Shown here: one piece after another, positions 9,009-16,524 of the stretch | Numbering within the stretch: the stretch's first letter is position 1 | Layout of the letters: every line of letters begins with the position of its first letter | Source: UBA8437 sp003445035 | GTDB lineage: Bacteria > Planctomycetota > Planctomycetia > Planctomycetales > Planctomycetaceae | Length of the DNA stretch: 19,948 nt | Direction: 5' to 3' | Assembly: GCA_937901285.1 (NCBI GenBank) | Contig: CALCHI010000290.1 | Location: 1-19,948, forward strand | Notes under the pieces: generated by a model | What the model was told of the DNA's origin: nothing | The model's database searches: none | The model's input: only the letters and a program-made list of their open reading frames with translations | Translations under genes and position numbers: made by a program

Positions 9009-10005
9009 CGTCGCCACCTGACTCGCGGGGGCGGTCCATCAACAACAGGCCGCCGATGGTCAGGGTCGTGCCGACGATCATCCAGCGAGTCATCGGTTCA
9101 TCGAACAACAACACGCCGGCCAGAGAGGTCAGGGCGATCTGCGACGCATTGATCAGATTGGCCCGCACGATCGAAATGTGTTTCAGGGCGGCGGTCAGGG
9201 CGAAAAATGCTGCGGTGGTGAAGCCTCCGGCGACCATCGAGATCCAGAATTCTCGAGGTGAGGTCTGCTCGAGAATCCAGCTGCCACCCTGGTGTGCCAG
9301 GACGCCTCCGCCCAAAACGACGATCGCTGTCGAGGAGAGCAAAAGGATGGTCACGGCGGTGCTGATGCCGGACTTGGCCGCCTGTCTGATCAGAACACCG
9401 GATTGACCCCATCCGACTCCGGCCAGCACTCCCATTGTCACCGTCATCAGGACCAGGCGGCCTCCCCCCTGCCCCGCCACTGATCGGGCGAAATCCTCGG
9501 CATCGATCGACAGCAGGCCGATGGCCATAATCAAAACGGCCATCGCGGACGTGGAACGACGGCTGACGCGTTCCCCGATCATGATGACGCCCAGCACCGC
9601 ACCACTGATCAACAGGGAGGCCTGGGAGAGTGGAACGGTCAGGGCCATGCCGCCCAGGGACAGCCCCCATTGGAAACCGACGTTGCCCAACAACTGCATC
9701 GCAGTTCCCGAGGCAAGCAGAGCGAAGATCATCCGTCGAGACGGCCAGATGATCGTGCCTCGAGCCGATTTCCATGCGACGACCATCGAGGCAACCGCGA
9801 CGGTGGGGACGGCTTTCAGGCACGAGACCCATGCGGCCCAGTCGGCACCCTCGTCAGTTACGGCTCTCAGGGCAATGATCGAAAACGTGTAGCAGAACGA
9901 CGAGAACACGGCCAGGAGCGTGCCACGGAGGACCATGTCCGGGATCCCCGTCGCCGGCGCGGCGGGGGTCTGGAGTTCGTCGGGATTGTGAGGCGAATCG
10001 GTCAC
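9001..10005 (-). CDS. DMT superfamily transporter, EamA type
   Basis: Inner-membrane transporter with about ten helices in two EamA halves, roughly residues 25-165 and 185-325. DMT members mostly export amino acids, metabolites or nucleotide sugars. Typical segments are VPLSQASLLISGAVLGVIMIG ending the first half and INASQIALTSLAGVLLFDEP, the EamA-type 'FDEP' near the end of the second. I start at GTG 10005, 13 nt after the stop of the D-aminoacylase gene, giving 334 residues; ATG 9936 (311 residues) is also possible. The frame stays open to 10185, but that part lies inside the aminoacylase gene and reads as low-complexity Arg/Ser sequence, so I reject it. The likely role is moving a product or substrate of the aminoacylase, inferred from the operon only. 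Confidence 0.88.
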   Translation of the reverse strand: MTDSPHNPDELQTPAAPATGIPDMVLRGTLLAVFSSFCYTFSIIALRAVTDEGADWAAWVSCLKAVPTVAVASMVVAWKSARGTIIWPSRRMIFALLASGTAMQLLGNVGFQWGLSLGGMALTVPLSQASLLISGAVLGVIMIGERVSRRSTSAMAVLIMAIGLLSIDAEDFARSVAGQGGGRLVLMTVTMGVLAGVGWGQSGVLIRQAAKSGISTAVTILLLSSTAIVVLGGGVLAHQGGSWILEQTSPREFWISMVAGGFTTAAFFALTAALKHISIVRANLINASQIALTSLAGVLLFDEPMTRWMIVGTTLTIGGLLLMDRPRESGGDAS

Positions 10006-10018
10006 CGGGCGGCCGAGG

Positions 10019-11683
10019 TCAGGAACGTTGTGGCCGCAGAATGCGGCCCGGGTGGGTTTCGGTGTGTGTGCCGTCCAGCACGACCGGCAGGCCGTTGACG
10101 AGTACCGCCTCGATTCCCTCGGGATACTGGTGCGGGGCCTGGAAGGTGGCTTTGTCGATGATTGTCTGGAAATTGAAGACGACAACGTCGGCCGCTTGGC
10201 CGATCTTGAGAGTTCCGCGATCGGCCAGGGCCAGTTGTTTGGCGGGCATCGCGGTCATCTTGTGGATCGCCGTTTCCAGGGGGAACAGTTTCAACTGCCG
10301 GCAGTATCGTCCCAGCACCCGAGGGAAGCAGCCATAGTAACGAGGGTGTGGCATGCCCCGGGCCGTGTCGGCACTGACGGCTCGGCCGTCGGATCCGATC
10401 ATCGACAACGGGTGCTGCAAAACGCGCTGCATTTCCCGTTCGTCGATGATGAAATTGATCATCCGCACCCGGCCATTTCCTTCGATCAGAAGATCGATAC
10501 ACGCCTGGACTCCATCACACTTCCGGGCCCGGGCTACGTCGGCCACTCGCTTGCCGATCCACTTGCGGTTGGCACGATTGCCGACGGCAGCGATCTGGAT
10601 GTCGTCCCACTCGATCTTAAAGAAGTTCGGCCAGTTGTCGGTTCCACGAACCATGTCGCGCGCGATCCGCCGTCGTTGGACGGGATCTTTCAGTCGGCCC
10701 AGCAACGCGCCGCTGCCTCCTTCGTGTGCCCAGGGCGGTACCAATTGGGCCATTCCCGCACTTCCCGCATGGTATGGGTAAACGTCGACTCGGACGCGAT
10801 GACCGCCGCGGTTGGCGGCCTCGATCATGGGCAAGGTCTTACGGGTTGTTCCCCAGTTCTCACGCCCGGCCGCCTTGTGATGAGAGATTTGCACCGGAAG
10901 CCCGGCCTCTCGTCCAACCTGGATCGCCTCACTGACGGCCTCGACCAGGGTCGAGGCTTCGCCGCGGATGTGCGAGGAGTATTGTCCACCGTGGCGGGCG
11001 GCCACGCGGGCCAGAGCCACGATTTCAGGCGTTTTGCTGTAGATCCCCGGGGGAGAGACCAGTCCGGTGGAAAGGCCCACCGCGCCGGAACGCATTGCCT
11101 CGTCGACCAGGTCTTGCATCTGTCTGAGTTCAACCGGGGTGGGTTGTCTGTTCTGGGTACCCATCACCGCTCTGCGGACGCTGTTGTGGCCGACAAGGCC
11201 GCAGACGTTGATCGAGGTGCCGCTTTTTTGCAGGGCCTTCAGGTAGTCGCCGTAGGTGCTCAGCGTGTGGCCGGACAGCTGGACCGGAGAACCCACGGGT
11301 GCCGGAGAACTGCCACAGTTGCCGATGACGTGGGTGGTGGCTCCCTGGCGGACCGCACTTTGGGCCAGCCCGTCTTCCAGCAGAGAACTGTCGCTGTGGG
11401 AGTGCATGTCGATGAAGCCGGGGCAGACGATCCGGCCGGTGGCGTTGATGGACCGCTTGGCGTCGGCGCCCGCCAGATCAGCGATGGCTACCACGCGATC
11501 TCCACGAATGCCGAGGTCTTTTCGCACGCCGCGACTGCCAGTTCCGTCGACAATCGTGCCGCCGCGAATCACGACATCAAAACGGGGTGCAGACGCAAGC
11601 CCGGCCGTCGGCACTGTCGATGTGGCGATCAGACCGCCAGCTGCCGCTTTCAGGAAATTTCGCCGAGTGGGGGTGGCGGTCAT
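10019..11683 (-). CDS. D-aminoacylase / N-acyl-D-amino-acid deacylase, Tat-exported amidohydrolase
   Basis: Hydrolyses N-acyl-D-amino acids to the free D-amino acid, a zinc enzyme of the Amidohydro_3 group. The protein is 554 residues. The start at 11683 gives MTATPTRRNFLKAAAGG, a textbook twin-arginine signal, and GGGAG sits 8 nt upstream; the frame is open to 12259, but that extension is antisense to the acyltransferase gene. Metal and catalytic residues expected from the Alcaligenes enzyme are all present: His94 and His96 (DMHSHSD), Cys123 (GNCGSS), His238 (SSHIRGE), His268 (ISHHK) and Asp432 (MIGSDG). The last part (GTLKIGQAADVVVFN) forms the small beta domain. It is followed at once by an EamA transporter. 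Periplasmic location suggests release of D-amino acids from peptidoglycan or protein debris. Family firm; the acyl group and amino acid accepted are unknown. Confidence 0.94.
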   Translation of the reverse strand: MTATPTRRNFLKAAAGGLIATSTVPTAGLASAPRFDVVIRGGTIVDGTGSRGVRKDLGIRGDRVVAIADLAGADAKRSINATGRIVCPGFIDMHSHSDSSLLEDGLAQSAVRQGATTHVIGNCGSSPAPVGSPVQLSGHTLSTYGDYLKALQKSGTSINVCGLVGHNSVRRAVMGTQNRQPTPVELRQMQDLVDEAMRSGAVGLSTGLVSPPGIYSKTPEIVALARVAARHGGQYSSHIRGEASTLVEAVSEAIQVGREAGLPVQISHHKAAGRENWGTTRKTLPMIEAANRGGHRVRVDVYPYHAGSAGMAQLVPPWAHEGGSGALLGRLKDPVQRRRIARDMVRGTDNWPNFFKIEWDDIQIAAVGNRANRKWIGKRVADVARARKCDGVQACIDLLIEGNGRVRMINFIIDEREMQRVLQHPLSMIGSDGRAVSADTARGMPHPRYYGCFPRVLGRYCRQLKLFPLETAIHKMTAMPAKQLALADRGTLKIGQAADVVVFNFQTIIDKATFQAPHQYPEGIEAVLVNGLPVVLDGTHTETHPGRILRPQRS

Positions 11684-11719
11684 CTTGATTGCTCCCGTCG
11701 TGCTGTGGGTCGACGTCCA

Positions 11720-11748
11720 ATTACAGTCGAACCGCTGTTCGCCTTCAA
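11720..11748 (-). promoter_or_regulatory. Possible sigma70-type promoter of the D-aminoacylase-EamA operon
   Basis: On the minus strand TTGAAG (11748-11743) is separated by exactly 17 nt from TGTAAT (11725-11720), matching consensus at 4 and 5 of 6 positions. Transcription would begin near 11713, about 30 nt before the ATG at 11683, leaving room for the GGGAG ribosome site. It lies between divergent genes, upstream of the acyltransferase start. Confidence 0.38.
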
Positions 11749-11806
11749 CGACGGCCGGTCGGATTGGCCCGAGATGGCCGGTGCCGGTAGACTGCCGGGC
11801 GAGGTC

Positions 11807-13045
11807 ATGCAGGAAATCGTCTTCGACGACAAGTACGAGTTCGTTCCGCCCCACCGCGGCAACCTGTGGCCGTGGGTGCTCGAACGCGTGGTGGGTTGGC
11901 GTCTCCGGCGGCGGTTCGGCATCACTGGGATCGAGGTTCGGGGGGTCGAGCGGCTGAAGGCTTCGATCGACGCCGGTGACGGTATCCTCGTGGCTCCCAA
12001 CCACTGTCGACCCAGCGATCCGGTGGTCTTGGGAGAGATCGCTGTTCAGGCCGGTTGCCATGTTTTCGGCATGGCCAGTTGGAACATGTTCAAGGTCAAC
12101 GCATTCCAGACGTTCCTGGTCAGGCGGTTGGGCGGATTCAGCATCTATCGAGAAGGGATGGACCGGGCGGCATTGAATTGCGCCATCAAGATTCTTGAAA
12201 CGGCGGAACGCCCACTGGTGGTGTTTCCCGAAGGGATGATCTCTCGCACCAACGACCACCTCAACGTGCTCCAGAACGGGGTGTCGCTGATGGCCCGTTC
12301 GGCCGCACGCAAGCGGGCGTCAACCGATCCGGCCGGGCGAGTGGTGGTGCATCCGACCGCTGTGAAGTACCGATTTGACGGTGAGATCGAGTCGAGTGTC
12401 TCGGGGGTGCTGAGTGATATTGAGGATCGATTGAGTTGGCAGTCACAGGAACAACGGCCGTTGCTGGAGCGAGTCGAGCGAGTCGGGCAGGCGTTGCTGA
12501 CGCTGAAGGAGGTGGAATATCTCGGGGCACCTCAGACCGGGTCGATCTTCGATCGGCGTGACCGTTTGATAGACAGTGTGCTCGGACCGCTTGAAGAGGA
12601 ATGGTGCGGCGGTTTTCGTGCCGAGGGGGTCGTGTCGCGGGTCAAGCGACTCCGGGTCGAGATACTTCCCGACATGGTTGAACACGACTTGTCCGAGGAG
12701 GAGCGGCAGCGGCGCTGGCGACAATTGGCCGACTGCTACCTGGCTCAACAGCTTTCGTTGTATCCCATCGATTACATCGGGCCGGATCGGCCCGTGGAAC
12801 GAATTCTTGAAACGGTGGAACGGTTCGAAGAGGACCTGGCCGACGTGGCCACGGTGCACGGTCCGATGACCGTGCTCGTGGAGGTGGGAGAGGCAATCGA
12901 GGTGTCTGCCGAACGGTCTCGCGACAGTGAGGGAGACCCCTTGATGCAGCAGTTAGAGACAGGGCTGCAACGGTTGATTTCCGGGTTGGCTGCCGAGGTC
13001 GATCAGACGAGGTTGCGAGCCGGTGGGCGAGAGGAAACCACATGA
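11807..13045 (+). CDS. PlsC-like 1-acylglycerol-3-phosphate acyltransferase with long C-terminal extension
   Basis: Membrane-associated acyltransferase of the glycerolipid family, which adds an acyl chain to a lysophospholipid-type acceptor. From ATG 11807 it has 412 residues; ATG 11774 (423 residues) is the alternative, and both ribosome sites are weak. I prefer 11807 because MQEIVFDDKYEFVPPHRGN has the compact start I expect of this protein type. The frame is open far upstream to 10028, but only as antisense of the D-aminoacylase gene. Motif I is NHCRPSD (65-71, His66 and Asp71 catalytic) and motif III FPEG (140-143), with YREG between them as the likely motif II. Residues after about 215 are a charged, helical tail of unknown role, rich in Arg/Glu. 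It overlaps the following PAP2_C gene by four bases (ATGA), so the two are translated together. Confidence 0.9.
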   Translation: MQEIVFDDKYEFVPPHRGNLWPWVLERVVGWRLRRRFGITGIEVRGVERLKASIDAGDGILVAPNHCRPSDPVVLGEIAVQAGCHVFGMASWNMFKVNAFQTFLVRRLGGFSIYREGMDRAALNCAIKILETAERPLVVFPEGMISRTNDHLNVLQNGVSLMARSAARKRASTDPAGRVVVHPTAVKYRFDGEIESSVSGVLSDIEDRLSWQSQEQRPLLERVERVGQALLTLKEVEYLGAPQTGSIFDRRDRLIDSVLGPLEEEWCGGFRAEGVVSRVKRLRVEILPDMVEHDLSEEERQRRWRQLADCYLAQQLSLYPIDYIGPDRPVERILETVERFEEDLADVATVHGPMTVLVEVGEAIEVSAERSRDSEGDPLMQQLETGLQRLISGLAAEVDQTRLRAGGREETT

Positions 13046-13767
13046 ACGATGCGTCGGACCAGGGAGAGGTGCAGCGGCCCGGTGTGGCCGAGCGGGGTGT
13101 GCGGGTTGTCGTGGTCGCGGTGGGCATCGGCTTGTGGCTGGGGACACAGTCGCTGCTGGGTGTCCGAGAATTTGCTGTCGATGATGCGACTCGAGATGCC
13201 GCGTCACTCGCATTGACCGTTGGGGACCGGGTTCACGAGTGGACCGCCGAGTGGAATGACCGGCTCAATCGAGACCGGGATGTCGCCTCGGCACTGCTGA
13301 TCACCAGTTCATTGCTGATCGACCTGGTGGCTTGTTGGATTTTTGCATCGACAATCTTCGGTCGTTCGGTTCGCCCGTTTCTGGGTCTGTTGGTCCTGTT
13401 TTCGATGAGGCAATTGTGCCAGTGGCTCTCGCCGTTGCCGGCCCCGGTCGGGATGCTGTGGTTCGATCCGGGGTTTCCGTCACTGCTGGTGACCTACGAG
13501 GTTGCCAACGACTTCTTCTTTTCCGGACACACGGCGCTGGCGGTCTACGGCGGCATCGAACTGGCACGACGATTCGGTCGTGTCGGGATGGTGTTCGGCG
13601 GGATGTTTGCCCTGTCGCAGACGATGGTGGTGCTGGTCCTGCGGGCGCACTACACGATGGATGTGTTCACCGGCGTGGTCGTCGCGGTGTTGGCCGCGAT
13701 CGTGGCCGGCCGGCTGGCCCGACCGCTGGATCTTGCCGTGGCCCGCGTGGTGCGGCGAGGAGAGTGA
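13042..13767 (+). CDS. PAP2_C (sphingomyelin-synthase-like) membrane phosphatase / headgroup transferase
   Basis: Integral membrane protein of 241 residues with about six hydrophobic helices. The C-terminal half carries the PAP2_C pattern: FFFSGHTALAVYGG with His163 and RAHYTMDVFTG with His203 and Asp207. These correspond to the catalytic triad of sphingomyelin synthases and lipid phosphate phosphatases. Such enzymes either remove phosphate from phosphatidate-type lipids or move a phospho-headgroup between lipids; which applies cannot be told. The start ATG at 13042 overlaps the acyltransferase stop (ATGA), and GAGAGGAA lies just upstream, so translation is coupled. The natural reading is that PlsC makes a phosphatidate-like lipid and this protein acts on its phosphate. 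It ends 8 bp short of the convergent S9C peptidase gene. Confidence 0.86.
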   Translation: MNDASDQGEVQRPGVAERGVRVVVVAVGIGLWLGTQSLLGVREFAVDDATRDAASLALTVGDRVHEWTAEWNDRLNRDRDVASALLITSSLLIDLVACWIFASTIFGRSVRPFLGLLVLFSMRQLCQWLSPLPAPVGMLWFDPGFPSLLVTYEVANDFFFSGHTALAVYGGIELARRFGRVGMVFGGMFALSQTMVVLVLRAHYTMDVFTGVVVAVLAAIVAGRLARPLDLAVARVVRRGE

Positions 13768-13775
13768 CCCCCCCA

Positions 13776-15668
13776 CTACTGCATCAGCACATGCTGGTCG
13801 AGGAAGGACTCGACGGCCTGGTAGAAGTGGTCGATCGTTTCCTGCTTCCGCCACCCGTGGCCTTCTCCCTCATAGAGGTGGTAGACGTGAGGTGTTCCGG
13901 TGCGGCGGAGGGCGGCGACGACATCATCGGATTGCTGCCGGGGCACTACCCGGTCGATGTCACCCTGGAAGACAGCGATCGGGCGGCGGATTTTCTCGGC
14001 ATGGAATCCTGGTGACCGCTCGTGATACAGCGAGGCTGTCTCGGGAAGCGGTCCGATCATCGTGTCGGTGTAACGGCTCTCGAACTTGTGCGTGTCACTG
14101 GCCAGGTGAAACTGGTTGGCCACCCCGTAGAGATTGACGCCGGCGGTGAACTCGTCGGGATGGTGCGCCATCACTTGCAGCACAGTGAATCCACCGGCAC
14201 TGCCGCCCATGATCACTCTGCGGTCCGGATCGACTCGTTGGCTCTCGACCAGGTGTCGCACGCCACTGATGGAATCCTCGACGTCACAGATGCCCCAGTT
14301 GCCACGCAGTTTCAGCATGTAGTCTCGGCCGTAACCGGTGCTGCCGCGGTAATTGACCTGCAGAATGGCCCAGCCCCTGGTGGCGAAGTACTGGACGTCG
14401 GCCTTCCACCCGGCTCGCGACTGCGAAGTGGGACCGCCGTGGATCATCGCAATCACCGGGGGCAGCCCCGTGCCATCGAACTTCTCGCTGGCCGGTGGAT
14501 AAAACAGCCCATGCGCGATTTCCCCGCCCGCGGACTCCCACGTGATGGCTTCGGGACTCGACAGGCCGTCGGCCGACAAGGTCTCGCCGGTCGACCGTGC
14601 CACGATCCGTGATGTGTCCTGGTGGATGTCACAACAGACGACCCGTGGTGTCTGCACGGCACTGCTGCCGATGACCGCCACCCGAGATCCGTTGGGGGCG
14701 GCGGCGACCTGTGAGATGTCTGTCAGGTCGGCCAACGGTTCCACGACCGAGTGTTCGCCGTTTTCCAGATCGATTCGCACGGCACTGTGGAATCCCTGTC
14801 GGCTGCCGACGGCGAGTACCGATTGTCCATCGCCGCAGATGGCGTAGGTTCGCATGTCCTGGGCCCACGCAGGAGTCCCGAACTCAACTCCGTCCTCGGT
14901 CAGCCATTGAACCGAATCGGCCTGGAGGTCCCGGCAGGCCAGTCGGCCCCAACCGGATTCGTCCGAGACGTAGAGCAATCGGCTGCTGTCGGTGGTGAAC
15001 TCGGGCTGGAAGATGGCGATGTGCTCTCCACCGGCCACCGCGAGGGGAGTGCCGGCGGTGGGCAGAGGCCCCGAGGTGTCCAGGTCGGCAACATACAGCG
15101 TGGTGCCGTCCCAGGGCATGTTGGGGTGGTCCCAGGCGATGAAGGCCAGGCGGGTCCCGTCGGGACTCAGGCGAGGCTGCATGTAGAAGTCGTGACCACA
15201 GGCCAGGATGGAGGGCCAGTGGGTTCCCTCGGTGTCAGCCACGGCGATGCGGTCAATGTCCTCGTCGGTGTGAACGTAGACGACAAAACGGCCGTCCGCC
15301 GACACGCATGGAGAGGAGGCGCTGCCGAAAGCCGGGGTGATGGGTTTGGCGGTCCCGTTCGCCAGGGACTGGGCGAACAGGCGGCCGGTGCCATGCACGA
15401 CGAAATAGGCCGTCCCATCCTGGACTGTGAAGTCGCCGCCGCCGTATCCGACTTCGGCTCGCACGCTGTGTTGGGCGGTCAGATCACGCGGGGCATCTCC
15501 ACGGCCGTCGTCGACAACCAGCACGCCCTGCCCCGACCGTCCTTCGAGCCAGACCAGGGTGGCACCGTCTTTGTCGAAGGCGACGCCGTCGACCCGTCGT
15601 CCTGCCGCCACGGTGGCGGGTGTCAAGGGGCTCGTCCAACGCCCGTACTGTCGTGTTGTCTTGCTCAT
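13776..15668 (-). CDS. S9C-type serine peptidase (acylaminoacyl-peptidase / dipeptidyl aminopeptidase-like)
   Basis: Cleaves short or N-blocked peptides. The protein is 630 residues from ATG 15668 (MSKTTRQYGRWTSPLTPATV), typical for S9C; the frame is open to 15737 but the added residues look non-coding. No signal peptide is seen, so it is probably cytoplasmic, unlike the other two peptidases here. The N-terminal propeller (to about 370) has blade motifs such as RLSPDGTRLAFIAWDHP. The hydrolase domain starts near PPVIAMIHGGPTSQ, with GGSAGG holding Ser490, Asp in GDIDRVVP and His in GEGHGW, the complete triad. NYRGSTGYGRDY is also characteristic of the family. No strong ribosome site is visible. 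It converges with the PAP2_C gene at an 8-bp gap, with no terminator hairpin between them. Confidence 0.93.
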   Translation of the reverse strand: MSKTTRQYGRWTSPLTPATVAAGRRVDGVAFDKDGATLVWLEGRSGQGVLVVDDGRGDAPRDLTAQHSVRAEVGYGGGDFTVQDGTAYFVVHGTGRLFAQSLANGTAKPITPAFGSASSPCVSADGRFVVYVHTDEDIDRIAVADTEGTHWPSILACGHDFYMQPRLSPDGTRLAFIAWDHPNMPWDGTTLYVADLDTSGPLPTAGTPLAVAGGEHIAIFQPEFTTDSSRLLYVSDESGWGRLACRDLQADSVQWLTEDGVEFGTPAWAQDMRTYAICGDGQSVLAVGSRQGFHSAVRIDLENGEHSVVEPLADLTDISQVAAAPNGSRVAVIGSSAVQTPRVVCCDIHQDTSRIVARSTGETLSADGLSSPEAITWESAGGEIAHGLFYPPASEKFDGTGLPPVIAMIHGGPTSQSRAGWKADVQYFATRGWAILQVNYRGSTGYGRDYMLKLRGNWGICDVEDSISGVRHLVESQRVDPDRRVIMGGSAGGFTVLQVMAHHPDEFTAGVNLYGVANQFHLASDTHKFESRYTDTMIGPLPETASLYHERSPGFHAEKIRRPIAVFQGDIDRVVPRQQSDDVVAALRRTGTPHVYHLYEGEGHGWRKQETIDHFYQAVESFLDQHVLMQ

Positions 15669-15998
15669 GAAACGATTCTGACTGGTCGACGCTCGTGCGG
15701 CAAACATGGCGTGATTCGAGAGGCCCGGTGGCCTCACAACGTGTATAAGTTACTGGAATGGCCAGCTGCAGTGCTCGCGATGTTCCTGGGCAAGGAGTGT
15801 TGGAGTTTCCGGATCGCCCGGCGGGGGCCCTGTCCGGTTTCCACAGTGTTTGTGGTTTCCTTCGCGTCGCTATGGGACGCGATCGCAATGGGCTGGCGGG
15901 TCAAGCCGACCGTCGATTGCCGGGAGGTCGCGTTTTGCCGGGTCCGTGGCGGCCACAAACACACAACCCGTAAATCGAGTCGATACGAGGAGATTGTC
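15669..15998. other. 330-bp intergenic leader with hairpins and repeats, no gene
   Basis: No believable gene lies here; the open plus frame running through it has no coding character. It holds several short structures that could form in the 5' leader of the lysine-tailed protein: the hairpin at 15862-15882, TTGCCGGG twice (15917-15924 and 15935-15942), and GTGTTTGTGG (15846-15855) with its exact reverse complement CCACAAACAC (15953-15962). The first of these can also pair locally as CCACA-GTGTT-TGTGG. A possible plus-strand -10 is TATAAG at 15744-15749, without a good -35. I could not match it to a known riboswitch. Confidence 0.4.
15862..15882 (+). other. 7-bp hairpin in the leader of the lysine-tailed protein gene
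   Basis: TCGCGTC and GACGCGA are perfect complements around a 7-nt loop (GCTATGG). There is no U-run after it, so it is unlikely to be a plain terminator; it may be part of a structured leader RNA. Confidence 0.35.
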
Positions 15999-16442
15999 AT
16001 GAAAATGAAGCAGAGCAACATCGCAGCTGGTTTTGCCGCAGGCCTGATTCTGGGTGCTGTCGTTCTTTCGGCATTCGGGCAGAACGAGGCGAAGAAGGCC
16101 AAGGTCGCACAGAAGAAAGCGACACCCAAAACAACGATCCAGCGGACCTATACGGTGCCCCGTTATTCGGTCCAGTACGATTCCGACCAGCAGCTGTTGC
16201 TGATTACAGACAATGCCTTCAACCAGTTGTTCCTGTACGACACTGGGAAATCGGGAGCCAATCAACTCAGGAGCCGGATCGACCTGAGACAGACCGGCGC
16301 GTCGCAGTTGCGGGCGGTGAGCCCGAGAACGAGACCGGTGACTTCCGGGAAGACCAAGGCGGCAAAGAAGAAGCCGGCGGCCAAGAAACCGGCTCCCAAG
16401 AAGAAGCCGACGCCCAAGAAGCCGGCTCCCAAGAAGAAGTGA
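15999..16442 (+). CDS. Small exported or membrane-anchored protein with repeated Lys/Pro tail
   Basis: Function not known. It has 147 residues. The ATG at 15999 follows GAGGAG (15987-15992) at 6 nt, an excellent start. Residues 7-27 (about NIAAGFAAGLILGAVVLSAF) form a signal peptide or N-terminal anchor. A short basic linker follows, then a neutral core near 48-85 (YTVPRYSVQYDSDQQLLLI, then NAFNQLFLYD) that reads like one or two beta-hairpins of a propeller blade. The last 27 residues are only Lys, Pro, Ala and Thr, in AKKKP/APKKKP units like the tails of histone H1-like proteins. A polycationic tail outside the cytoplasm could bind anionic polymers (cell wall, lipopolysaccharide, extracellular DNA); this is inference. 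The gene stands alone, with a structured leader before it and a strong hairpin after it. Confidence 0.82.
   Translation: MKMKQSNIAAGFAAGLILGAVVLSAFGQNEAKKAKVAQKKATPKTTIQRTYTVPRYSVQYDSDQQLLLITDNAFNQLFLYDTGKSGANQLRSRIDLRQTGASQLRAVSPRTRPVTSGKTKAAKKKPAAKKPAPKKKPTPKKPAPKKK
16389..16439 (+). repeat. 33-bp-period tandem repeat encoding the Lys/Pro tail
   Basis: The 18-mer CCGGCTCCCAAGAAGAAG occurs exactly at 16389-16406 and 16422-16439, 33 bp apart, with a related 15-bp unit between. It encodes PAPKKK-PTPKK-PAPKKK. A preceding, more diverged copy (AKKKPAAKK) lies just upstream. Such repeats can change copy number by slippage. Confidence 0.7.
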
Positions 16443-16461
16443 CACCGGGGGGGAAAGACAA

Positions 16462-16495
16462 CTGCCCCGGAGTCCGCGAGGGGATTCCGGGGCAG
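16462..16495. terminator. Strong 14-bp hairpin between convergent genes, probable two-way terminator
   Basis: CTGCCCCGGA (16462-16471) and TCCGGGGCAG (16486-16495) pair perfectly. GTCC/GGAT extend the stem by four pairs (one G-U), leaving a 6-nt loop GCGAGG. It sits between the ends of the lysine-tailed gene and the mechanosensitive channel gene. There is no U-run on either side, so it may stop transcription weakly or protect mRNA 3' ends. Confidence 0.6.
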
Positions 16496-16524
16496 CGTCG
16501 AGAGGCCGTGTCGGCTGCGGCGTC

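Noticed and set aside
10028..11806. Very long open plus-strand frame (about 590 codons) leading into the acyltransferase
   Set aside because: It is antisense to the D-aminoacylase, whose motifs are all intact; its translation has no family features. Long antisense frames are common at this GC content.
15862..15962. Possible cyclic-di-GMP (GEMM) riboswitch in the leader
   Set aside because: Fragments such as GGGACGC and GCCGGG resemble conserved GEMM pieces, but the order, spacing and the GNRA-type loop region do not fit.
14751..15998. Open plus-strand extension upstream of the lysine-tailed protein
   Set aside because: Mostly antisense to the S9C peptidase; the ATG at 15999 has an ideal ribosome site and begins a signal peptide.
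16364..16439. CRISPR-like array in the Lys/Pro repeat
   Set aside because: Repeats are in frame, 33 bp apart, without unique spacers; they encode a protein tail.
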